Assembly (NCBI RefSeq): GCF_024139115.2
Contig: NC_085141.1
Location: 242,535,047 to 242,599,046 of the forward strand
Length of the DNA: 64,000 nt
Direction: 5' to 3'
Source of the DNA: Armigeres subalbatus
Lineage: Eukaryota > Arthropoda > Insecta > Diptera > Culicidae
Shown here: positions 33,774-42,425 of the stretch, one piece after another
Numbering within the stretch: position 1 is the first letter of the stretch
Layout of the letters: every line of letters begins with the position of its first letter
Made by a program: the position numbers and the translations under genes
Notes under the pieces: model-generated
Told to the model about the DNA's origin: nothing
The model's database searches: none
The model's input: the letters and a program-made list of their open reading frames with translations, nothing else

Positions 33774-34381
33774 CCCGACTAGAAGGTCAAATCAAAATTA
33801 TATCAACATATGTTATTATGTTATACTAAATTTTTATAACTAAATTTGTTAGAAACATGGTGCAGGATGTTGTTAAAATATCTAAATTTCTATCAAAAAC
33901 TACACTACTGGAAACAAAAAACTATCAAATTTTGTTACAATTTTATCATAAAAATAACATATTTTGTTAGAAATTTATAACAGAATCAGATACAAAATAT
34001 AGTGTTTCTGTGCAGTTGGAATTTTTACAGGTCTTGATAGGTCTCCAGATTGTGATCAACAATCAGATTTTTTTTTGTTTTTTCTGAACAAGAATATTTT
34101 TCGAGAACAGGAAACTAACAACATTACAAATTAGGCAACCTTCTCAAATTATATGTATCAGCGTTGTGATATTTATGGCTGGGAGACTTTGCTACATCTA
34201 TTTTAATTGCCTTCTGTTGGGCAATTCGGTGTTAAGCACTATTTAAATCATATTATGATAAAATCCTGTTACAACATTTGAAAGATAATTGCTACTGAGA
34301 ACAAAATTGTATCAAAATAAGTTATAAATATCACAATATGTTAAAATTGTGTTCAGTTTCTGTTATGCTCTTCTAGTCGGG
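33774..34381. mobile_element. MITE with CCCGACTAGAAG termini
   Basis: CCCGACTAGAAG at the left edge and its exact inverse CTTCTAGTCGGG at the right edge are terminal inverted repeats, flanked by TC on both sides. The interior is very AT-rich with repeated AACAAAATT / GTTATAA motifs, as in the element at 19208-19759, whose ends also start CCCGA and whose next bases are similar. ~608 bp and non-coding. Confidence 0.82.
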
Positions 34382-34453
34382 TCTGCATTGCAACTGGTTT
34401 TTAGGGTTCTTAATCTACTATTTACGTGTTCTTTAGCATTTCCACAGTTTATT

Positions 34454-34616
34454 AATTCTCGCTTAACTTTTCAAAAGGACCTAAGTAACATTTTTTTCAT
34501 GATTTAATTTGAATAGCGCAATCAACAGAAAAACATGAAAGCTTTTGATTGCAGTACTCAAATTAATTCACGAAAAAAATGTTACTTAGGTCCTTTTGAA
34601 AAGTTAAGCGAGAATT
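34454..34616. mobile_element. Palindromic MITE, AATTCTCGCTTAAC arms
   Basis: Left arm AATTCTCGCTTAACTTTTCA then AAAGGACCTAAGTAACATTT is inverted at the right edge; arms are about 70 bp with a handful of mismatches and a short A-rich centre. ~163 bp. No clear target duplication. Confidence 0.85.
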
Positions 34617-34904
34617 CATAGTTTTTTTTATGCCTGCAATTGCATGATTATGTATCTTGTATCAGTATTTTTTTCATATTCATATTCAAACTAATATTCT
34701 AATCCAAATCCATCTTTCAAATACAATCTCTAGCCTAAAATCAAAAGTTGATTCTAAAATAATAATTTCAATATTTGCATCCAAGCCAATCCCATTACAA
34801 AACCTATTATCAAAATCAAATGTTCCATTTAAAACCAAAAAACAATCCAAGTTAAATTAAGTTTGGATATCAAAATCAATCCAAGTTAAAAATCATTCAT
34901 GCTG

Positions 34905-35192
34905 GCATGAGAAAACAAATCATTCACACTTTTTAAGTCGAAACCGGTGAGAAACAACACATTTTTCAATCCAGCGCTCTTCGACATCACAAACCAAAAC
35001 CAATGAGCAAATCATTCAATCCGATGCCAAAGCGTCTTTGGCATCAAAAGTCGAAACCGATGGCTAAATCATTTAATCCTGCGGCACTGCAAATCGAAAC
35101 CGATGTGCAAATCATTCATTCCGACGCTTTCCCAGGACGTCTTCGACATCACAAGTTGAAACCGATGAGCAAATCATTTAATCCGAACCTAT
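34905..35192. repeat. Minisatellite, AAACCGATGAGCAAATCATT units
   Basis: Five or six units of about 45-62 bp, each containing AAACC(G/A)(A/G)TG, CAAATCATT(C/T)AATCC and CTTCGACATCACAA or a variant. Some units lack the middle part. The 63-codon plus frame over it (MSKSFNP repeated) is an artefact of this repeat. Confidence 0.75.
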
Positions 35193-35259
35193 GAAAAAAT
35201 GTCTCAATCACGCCCACGTGATACTTACAAAACAATAACAACCTGGTAGGATCGCCAAA

Positions 35260-35489
35260 TGTACGGCCTAGTTCCGTCGAAGGAACTATCCGTCGGTTTT
35301 GATCGCTTGTGTAATGTCTTATCGAACGTGCAACTCCGTTGGTTACCCGACGAGGAAAAAGGCAAAGTCATGGCCTGCTATTCACTAATCAATGTTGGCA
35401 ACCAAACCGTTATACGATTCTTACATATCTGTCATCAATGCACGCTGAAAGTGGATTGCCCAATTTCTAATATATCTCACTCTCACATT
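35260..35489 (+). repeat. Direct repeat, right copy (partner 33183-33414)
   Basis: Same sequence and orientation as the left copy. Both copies have an open frame of ~63 codons (RLCNVLSNVQLRWLPDEEKG here). I count roughly ten codon changes that alter the residue and about four that do not, which is the neutral expectation, so I do not call it a gene. Confidence 0.75.
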
Positions 35490-35660
35490 AACGACTCGTA
35501 ATATTCTTAATTCAAGGATATGGCTTTCTTTGCATGTATTCAGTCTTTTCCAAGCGAAAATAATCAGCCAATCGTTTTTCTTCCTAACAGACATATTTTA
35601 TAAAACAAATAACGTTTCACTGATTATATTCCCTTGAAAAGGACAGAATACATCCTGACG

Positions 35661-35890
35661 GAGGCCTTCCTTAGCCGTGTGATAAGATGCGCGGCTACAA
35701 AGCAAGACCATGCTGAAGGTGGCAGGATTCGATTTCCGGTCTGGTCTAAAAAAACACTCGGGTTCGAAATTTTCGCGACTTCCCTGGGCATAAAAGCATC
35801 ATGTTAGCCTCATGACGAATGCAAAAATGGTAACATGGCTTACAAACCTCGCAGTTAATAACTGCGAATTGAATAAACACTAAGCTACGA
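35661..35890 (+). mobile_element. Feilai-type SINE, 3'-truncated or decayed
   Basis: The head GGCCTTCCTTAGCCGTGTGA is followed by CGGCTACAAAGCAAGACC, a mutated B box (GGATTCGATTTCC), CTTCCCTGGGCATAAAAGC, GAATGCAAAAATGG and CACTAAGCTAC. It lacks the GAAGAA tail. Confidence 0.8.
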
Positions 35891-36670
35891 GCAATTGAAA
35901 ATACGAATATCCTTGAACCTTTGAGATTTAAATCAGATTTTGAGTAAACGTTGTCAGCAGCAAAAGAAACTTGATTTTGTGACAAATAACACCGTCCAGT
36001 GCTGCATATTTTCTTTAATTTTCTCGTATGAATCCCGTCGGAAGTGTGCTTTACTGCCAGTTCATCAGCGCCATTCAGACAGTTTTGCACTAAATTACCT
36101 TGGGGAGGATATTCCGCCGACGATTGACTTAGAATAAATGTTTCGTATGTGAATCAAAAGGATACCGGAAGAATCCCTGTCCATAAAGAATAAATCGGAA
36201 TCAGCGGAAATAGTCATATTCCGGAATAGTAAGGGACATGAATCTGTGCAATGTACCGCATCCAATGAAGATGGAAGAAGTATCACTGATCGAATTGATC
36301 AGGAACACGAAAAGACGAAACCAAACATCAACAAATATGCGAGAATGAATGAGGAATCTATCGGACATGTGATATTCCCAATGGATTCCAATGCAGCGAT
36401 GGAAGAACTAGTCATGTGTAACACTGATGCTTATCAACATGCCTGATGGTCATTCAGTAACTACACCTGACCAGCAGATGGCAGATTTTAATACAGTTCT
36501 GCATAAAAACTTTTTTTTACCATCCGCTCTCCCCCACACCAGAAAACTCAAAATTGAGCTCCTTACTTAAACTGTATAGAATTTTGACATATACAATTTC
36601 GAAAGATTTTAATAAAACCATTGTATTGCAACCTTACAATTTTGTCCTGAACCCTGAATTCCTTGAATGG
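35891..36670. other. Unassigned DNA
   Basis: Short unrecognised frames only (35940-36137, 36246-36446). At 36510-36560 a motif CTCTCCCCCACACCAGAAAA occurs that is also present at 26951-26970, suggesting a shared dispersed-repeat end. Confidence 0.4.
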
Positions 36671-36955
36671 GGAAGGGTCATTTAGCCGAAATCCATTTGG
36701 CCGAATGCAACTAGGCCGAACAGACCATTAGGCCGAAACCCACCTGGCCGAAAGTCATTTGGCCGAAAGGGTCGTTTGGCCGAAAGGGTTATTTGGCCGA
36801 AAGGATCATTTGGCCGAAAGGGTCATTTGGCCGAAAGGGTCATTTGGCCGAAAGGGTCATTTGGTCGAAAGGGTCATTTCCGAAAGCGTAATCTGGTCGA
36901 AAAGGCCATTTAGCCGAAAGCGTCATTTGGACAAAAGGGTCGTTGGCCGAAAGGT
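36671..36955 (+). repeat. GGCCGAAAGGGTCATTT minisatellite, forward
   Basis: About fifteen units of 16-18 bp, TTGGCCGAAAGGGTCATT with variants. The first units are more degenerate (AGCCGAAATCC, ACTAGGCCGAAC) and the centre is regular. Inverse-polarity relatives occur at 39541-40025 and 41541-42425, and a forward block at 61141-61425. Confidence 0.93.
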
Positions 36956-37555
36956 GTTTCGAAATCTTCCGGACGGAAAGAATAATCAGTCAGTGAATAC
37001 TCCGTTTAAATGTTAGTGGAATAAACTCTTCTGCCGAAGATTAGCGCCTTGTAGTCGCAGACCATTATTGCCTGACACGATTTGCAGCCAGCCAGCCAGC
37101 ACGATTTCAAATTTTCAGAAGTGTCCTTTTCATACAATTTCTCAAGAGCCAATCATCAATGAGTTATTGTTTTCGTTACATAGCGAGAGTATCCTAGAAC
37201 AAGAGGATGTCGAAACTGCAGCGTAAATTTTATATCAAATTTCGTTCCAAAGATTATGAGCGATAGGAAAACCGACTATCCCTGACAAATAACTTTGTAC
37301 CGCTCAAAAATCATTACGTCAGGCCAAATTTTTCTATTACGAGCAAGATATTCAGCCATCCTGCGCTCGTCCCAAAACCGTTCTAGAAAACGTCACTTTT
37401 CTCACTGCTCATTTTTCATTTTTCATAGAAGAGATGTGTTTATTTCTTCTTACTTTGTACTTGTTACTTTTTACTTCTTGCTTCTAATTTTCTCTTCCCA
37501 ATTCTCATTCCCACTTCTCACTGTGTGAAGTGAGAGATGAGAATTGAGGAATCTG

Positions 37556-37706
37556 TGTCAAAAGGTCGAAGGACAAAAGATCGAACGGACAAAAGGTAGA
37601 AGGGTCAAAAGGTCGAAGGGCCAAAAGATCGAATGGACAAAAGGTCGAATTCGGATAAAAACGTCGAAGGTCAGAAGGTCGAAGGACAAAAGGTCGAAAG
37701 GACAAG
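37556..37706 (+). repeat. GGTCGAAGGACAAAA minisatellite, forward
   Basis: Units of 15-16 bp such as AAAAGGTCGAAGGACAAAAG, with variants GATCGAA and CGTCGAA. The inverse array is at 39195-39275 on the other side of the polypurine core, and a similar pair exists at 56449-56880. Confidence 0.9.
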
Positions 37707-37709
37707 AAG

Positions 37710-39180
37710 ACAAGGAATGAGTAGTGAAAAAAGAGACGTAAGAAAAGAGTAATGAGCATAGGTAAATGAGAAGTGAAAAGTGAGTAGTGAGAATTGATAA
37801 GTGAGAAATGAGAAGTGGGAAGTGAGTAGTGAGAAGTGAAAAGTGAATAGTGAATAGTGAATAGTGAGTAGTGAAAAGTGAGAAGTGAACAGTGAGTATT
37901 GAGTGGGAAGTGAGAAGTGCGTAGTGAGAAGTGAAAAGTAAAAAGGAAGAAATGAGAAGTAGAAAGTGACAAGTGATAAATGTGATATAAGGAGTGATAA
38001 AAATGAGAAGTGAAAAGATAGAAAGAAGGAGGGAGGAAAAATAAACGGTAAGAAAGGAAAAAGAAGAATGAAGAAGAACAGAGGAAGAAAATAGAACAAA
38101 AAAGAAATAAAGACTACGAAAGATGGAAGAAGAAAAAAAGAAGGACGAAGGAAGAATGGTAATGAGAGAAGACACAAGGATGCTGAAAAAGAAAGAAGCA
38201 AGTAACAGGGAATGGAAAAATAGAAAAGAAATAAGGAAGAAAGAAGAAAGAAATAAGGAAGAAAGAAGAAAGAAATAAGTAAGAAAGAAGGAAGGAAAAA
38301 GGAAAAAAGAAGACAGAAAGAGGGAAGAAAGGAAGACGAAAGAAGGAAGAAAAGAAAATGAAAAAAGGGATGAAGATTCGTACTTGATGAATGAATGAAG
38401 AGGGGAAAAAGAAGGAAGAAATAAAAAAAGCAAAAACAAAGGAAACAAGAGGAAAAAAAGAAAGAAGAGAGATTGAATCAAGAAAAAGAGAAGAAAAAAA
38501 ATAATAAAAAAGGAAGAAAGGAGGAAAAATAGGGAAAAAAGAAGTAAGAAATAAGGAAAAGAGTAAGAAGGAAAAACGGAAGAAGAAAGAATGAAGAAAG
38601 ACGGAAGGAAGAAATAAAAAGAAAGATGGTAGAATGAAAAATATAAACAAAAATGAAGAAGGCGGATGAAAGGAAGAAGAAAAAAAAGGAAGAGTGAAGT
38701 TAGAAGGAAAGAAGAAGGGAGGAAGACACAAGGAAACCAAAAAAAAGGTAGACAGAAGAACAGGGAAGGACGAAAGAAAGATGGGAAAATAAAAAAACAA
38801 AAAAGGGAGGAATAAAGATGTAAAAAGGAAGAAAGAAGGAAAAAGAAGTAAGAAATAAGGAAACAAGAAGGAAAAAAGAAGAGAGAAAGATGGAAGAAAA
38901 AAGGAAAAAAAGAAGGGAGAAAGAAGAAAGAAGGAAGAAAGAAAGAAGCCAGAAAGAGTGAAGACAGAAAGAAAAAAGAAAAATTGTTTCCTGAAAAACC
39001 GAATAAAGAAAGAGAGAAGAAAGAAGTTAGAAATAAAGAAGATGAAATATAGAAAGAAGAAAGAAGTAAGAAAGAAGAAAGAAGGAAGAAGAATGGAAGG
39101 AAAAAAACATATAAAGTAAGAAGGGAGAAAGGAAATAGAGGTTTAAATGGAGACAAAATAATAAATAAGGAAGAAACAAG
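37710..39180. repeat. GAAGTGAG block passing into a polypurine core
   Basis: Units GAGAAGTGAGTAGTGA dominate to about 37990, then GAAGAAAGGAAGAAAAAA-type purine sequence continues to 39180. Minus-strand frames of up to 532 residues rich in Phe, Leu and Ser are composition artefacts. Confidence 0.9.
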
Positions 39181-39194
39181 AAGGGTCTTTCTTC

Positions 39195-39275
39195 ATTTCG
39201 ACCTTTTGTCCTTCGACCTTTTGACCTTTGACCTTTTGTCCTTTGACCTTTTGACCTTCGACCTTTTGTCCTACA
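39195..39275 (-). repeat. GGTCGAAGGACAAAA minisatellite, inverted arm
   Basis: TTTCGACCTTTTGTCCTTCG and four further units are the exact inverse of the forward array at 37556-37706. Together the two could pair as the arms of a hairpin around the polypurine core. Confidence 0.88.
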
Positions 39276-39540
39276 ACCGAATTGAGAAGTAACAAGCGGG
39301 AGGTTAGAAGTTGGATGAGAGATAAGTGAAGTAAGAAGTGAGGCGTCTCACTTATCCCTCCGCGTTTCTCACTTCGCATTTTTCAATCTAAATATTTAGT
39401 GAAAGGAGAAAAGTGAGACATCTCACTTCTTACTCGTTATTTTCCACGTTTCATTTTACCTCACTCACCTCGCACCTTTTCTTTTTTTATTTTTCATTTT
39501 TTAATAATCATGAATCATTTCCCACTTTTCGCATTCACTA

Positions 39541-40025
39541 TTGTTCGGCAAACTGACATTTTTGGCCATATGAACCGTTCTGCAAACGACGTTTACGGTA
39601 GTTTGATCAATTCGACCAAATGACATTTCCGGCCAAATGTCCTGTTAACCTTTCTTTATTCTATCTCGTGTTTTCAAGGTCACCACGAGTAGCTGTAATT
39701 TTTTTATTCCATGCTTGCTGTGATGCAGCAATGCTGAAATAAAAAGATGACTAATATTTGTTGCATCTTTTTTTGAGATTGGTGCCTCTGAAAATGCGAG
39801 GTGAATATTATTTCTATTCTGGACAGTTTCACTTTAAGGCAAACTTCTTTTTCACTCATATTACTAGTTTGATCGTAGGATGCTTTCAGCCAAATGACAT
39901 TTTCGGCCTAATGCTAGTTTCGGCTAAAAGTTCAATTCGGAGTTGGAATTCGGCTGGATGACTTTCAGCTTAACGTGTTATTCGGCCAATTCGTTTTCGT
40001 CTGAATGACTTCCGACCAAACGACC
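39541..40025 (-). repeat. GGCC-type minisatellite, inverted arm, degenerate
   Basis: Units such as GGCCAAATGACATTTCCGGC and GCCAAATGACATTTTCGGCC are inverse to the forward array at 36671-36955. About 220 bp of unrelated sequence (39641-39860) splits the array. Units are more diverged than in the forward block. Confidence 0.75.
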
Positions 40026-40039
40026 TTTTCCTATTTTGA

Positions 40040-40590
40040 TCATTTTTTTGTGGAATTTCCAAATTCAGTGGAAATTGCATACAGTTTTCCGTGGCAATAA
40101 AAAAATAGAACGTGGAAATTTTGAAGAATAAAATTAACTGAAAATCCCGCGAGGAAATTGAAATAACAAAAAAATCCGTGTAAATTCCAATAAAATTCCT
40201 TTGCCAATTTTGAAGAAGTTTTGTGGAAATTCACCGTGATCAGTTTCAAGTTGAATTCTATTGGCATATCGGTCTCGATGCTACTCTTACAGAGGAAGGG
40301 AGCAGCGTGTGTGCGAAATCAGTTGGGAAAGAAAAGAAGCTGAAAGTTTTCGCTAGGTTGCGACAAGTGTGAAATGGTTTGAAAGGTGTTGAAGTATGCG
40401 AGGGCCATTTGAGAATAATTAAATTATCGAAGCGTCCGTCCCCCGCCAATTCGCAGCGTCGCCGCCGGCTCAAATGGCTTTTGACGTGACACCAAAAATA
40501 TCGCCGCCGCCAACCAAAATTTCAATAAATAATGCCACCGTCAATTTTTGGACCGGCGCTCACCTCTTTTTCTCGTTTCTCTATTGATTT
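40040..40590. other. Unassigned DNA
   Basis: An A/T-rich start is followed by GC-richer sequence at 40430-40560 (CGTCGCCGCCGGC, ATCGCCGCCGCC). No gene supported. Confidence 0.4.
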
Positions 40591-40810
40591 AATCACTTCA
40601 CTTCTTTTACGATGAGAAGTGAGAAGCAATGATTGAGGAGTGAGAAGTAAAATGATTCATTTCCCATTTTTCACTTCTCACTTCTCATTTTAAATTCTCA
40701 CTGTAAGAAGATAGAAGTCGTATTGAGGTAGAAGATAGAAGAGGTGAAAAGGGCAAATGTGACAGGTCTTAATTTAAGCTTGCCGTCCTCACTTCCCTCT
40801 GTAATAAGTG
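40590..40810. repeat. GAAGTGAGA-type repeat, left of MITE
   Basis: GATGAGAAGTGAGAAGC and its inverse (TTTTCACTTCTCACTTCTCA) occur side by side. The block resumes at 41208 after the MITE at 40817-41201. Confidence 0.7.
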
Positions 40811-40816
40811 TGTTAC

Positions 40817-41201
40817 CCAGGGAATCAATTTTTCTTCGATGCGCATACGAAACAAGCCACAAAAAAGAACCAACGACAAAGCTTAGATCCGAAAATGTTT
40901 GTCCGAAACAAAAAAGAAAACAATTTTTTTTAGCTTTTCATTCCGTTATTTTGCATTTCCTCTACAGCAAATTTCGGTTTTATGCTATCGTAGTTTCTGC
41001 TTTTATGGAAATATTCGAGAATCTAACTGTGATTACAAAAAGAACGTCGTATTTTCGGAAATATCAGAGCATGCAAATGATTTTTGTCATATTATGTTCA
41101 GGTTCTGACAAAAGCTTGTTGCAAGGTGTGTTTGTCAGTAGCAAACTCTGTTGATGACAAAGTGTATGTTGTTAAACGTTGCTAGAATATTGATTCCCTG
41201 G
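40817..41201. mobile_element. MITE with CCAGGGAATCAAT termini and 6-bp target duplication
   Basis: CCAGGGAATCAAT at the left edge and its exact inverse ATTGATTCCCTGG at the right edge are flanked by the direct repeat TGTTAC (40811-40816 and 41202-41207). The 385-bp element interrupts a GAAGTGAGA repeat block. The 136-codon frame crossing it shows no transposase similarity and includes flanking repeat. Confidence 0.85.
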
Positions 41202-41207
41202 TGTTAC

Positions 41208-41540
41208 CTCTCACTTGTCATTATAAAAAGTGAGAATTAGGAAATGAGAAATGAGAAGTGGGAAGTCTATCAGAAGCGTAGATTTGTATGATGTACAACT
41301 TTGCACTTCGCATTTCTTACCTCTCACTTGTGACTCTGAGAAGTGAGAAAAGAGAAAAGAGAAGTAATAAATGAGGAGTAAGAAGCGAGACGTCTCACTA
41401 CTCAATTTCCAAAGCTAATTTGGGAAGAGTAAAAATTAAGAAATAAAAAGTGAAAAATGAGGAATAAGGAGAGAAAGGTCTCACATCTCACTGAATGAAA
41501 TAAAAGAGAATACGTCTTATTTCTCATTTCCTACTTGTTT
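41208..41540. repeat. GAAGTGAGA-type repeat, right of MITE
   Basis: Continuation of the block at 40590-40810: GAGAAATGAGAAGTGGGAAG, CTTACCTCTCACTTGTGA and GAAGTGAGAAAAGAG in both polarities, running into the next GGCC array. Confidence 0.7.
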
Positions 41541-41638
41541 TTGGTCGGATGATTTGTTCAGCCTAATGACAATTTCAGTCGTACCGAACGGATCCAGTTA
41601 TATGACATTTTCGGTTAAATTAATCGTTCTACCAAATC
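41541..41638 (-). repeat. GGCC-type minisatellite, interrupted by a SINE
   Basis: Degenerate units (GTCGGATGATTTGTTCAGCC, TATGACATTTTCGG). The last 17 bp, AATCGTTCTACCAAATC, are the target duplication of the SINE that follows; the array resumes at 42268. Confidence 0.7.
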
Positions 41639-42267
41639 TGCGGGCTTGGTAGTCATAAGGCTACTGCTTCTGCCTCATAAGCAGGAGGTCGTGGGTTCAA
41701 TCCCAGGTCCGTTCCATTCTCCTACTTTGTATCTTTCTCTTTATTTATCGTGTTCTAGCAATCGCTAGAACTGGAAATGGACTTCCATACCGTTTCCATT
41801 ACTATTCCTATACCTTCAACTTGAGTATTCTATCAGTAATCTGCTAGAATTGGAAATGAGCTATAGAGCTCGTTTCCTACATCCAATTAGAAAATTTTCA
41901 GTTACCTTCTCCTATCTATCACATTGGCAGCTCGTTAACCAAGACGGACCTCTGCCTCTCCAACCTAACCCAGAAATTCCAACAAATTCCGCATGAACTC
42001 GTGGCAAGTGCAGAGGTATATTCGGCTTGCAGTGGGCGAGTGATTGCATCATCATTTCCTCCCCCTTCCCTACATTGACTTGCATTCTGACGTGGCAGGC
42101 GCCAGTATGACCTAACAAATGAGATCACCAGTACTTGTACATTGAAGATGTGTGCTAGTCCCAAGCAAACATCTGTTGGTTCCCTGTGCAAGAACAGCTG
42201 ATCTGGTCATAATGGAGTAGCAACTACGAGCAGTCTATCAAGCTCAAGCTCAAGCTCAAGCTAAATG
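41639..42267 (+). mobile_element. Long tRNA-like SINE (~629 bp) with 17-bp target duplication
   Basis: The first ~75 bases fold plausibly as a decayed tRNA: an A-box-like TGGTAGTCATAAGG (41647-41660), an anticodon-arm CTGC-CTCATAA-GCAG with CAT at 41676-41678, and a perfect B box GGTTCAATCC (41694-41703). The acceptor strands do not pair well, so it is a tRNA-derived SINE head and not a tRNA gene. About 540 bp of unrecognised body follow, ending in four tandem AAGCTC-type hexamers. A perfect 17-bp direct repeat AATCGTTCTACCAAATC flanks it (41622-41638 and 42268-42284), extendable by a few bases with one mismatch. It resembles no Feilai copy. No coding frame is credible. Confidence 0.85.
41647..41703 (+). 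promoter_or_regulatory. Internal Pol III promoter of the long SINE
   Basis: A-box-like TGGTAGTCATAAGG is followed 33 bases later by the consensus-perfect B box GGTTCAATCC. Confidence 0.65.
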
Positions 42268-42425
42268 AATCGTTCTACCAAATCGCCATTTTGGCCAAAC
42301 GGCATTTTCAGTCAAATGAGCTGTTCGGTCAAACATCTGATTGAGAATTTCTTTCCAAATGTTCAATCTAACGTGTTATTCGACGAAGTGGCATTCGGAT
42401 AATGGATTTAGCCAAGAAACCTTTT
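42268..42425 (-). repeat. GGCC-type minisatellite, right part after the SINE
   Basis: Continues the interrupted array with ATTTTGGCCAAACGGCATTT and TCAGTCAAATGAGCTGTTCG, decaying into unique DNA by about 42425. Confidence 0.65.

Larger units (their letters stand above)
36671..40025. mobile_element. Mirrored composite of minisatellite blocks (foldback-like)
   Basis: From left to right: GGCCGAAAGGGTCATTT array, unique DNA, TTCTTACTT/CACTTCTCAC block, GGTCGAAGGACAAAA array, GAAGTGAG block, polypurine core, inverted GGTCGAA array, GAAGTGAG block, inverted GGCC array. The repeat families therefore appear in mirror order with inverted polarity about the core. No transposase, exact termini or target duplication can be given, so a single mobile element is inference; the mirrored order itself is seen. 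Confidence 0.45.

Noticed and set aside
33183..35489. Two similar 63-codon frames considered as a conserved small protein family (CHQC / VDCP cysteines)
   Set aside because: By my count the codon differences fit neutral change, there is no start context or splice signal, and the similarity extends outside the frame.
36759..37016. Plus frame with repeated FGRKGHL / ERVIWPKG, briefly considered as a repeat protein
   Set aside because: It follows the GGCCGAAAGGGTCATTT minisatellite; the frame breaks where units change length.
37558..39156. 532-codon minus-strand frame
   Set aside because: Continuous GAAGTGAG and GAAGAAA low-complexity DNA; open by composition only.
41639..41715. Possible initiator or elongator tRNA-Met gene (CAT anticodon loop, perfect B box)
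   Set aside because: The acceptor strands do not pair and the sequence continues into a 629-bp body with tandem tail and target duplications, so it is a SINE head.
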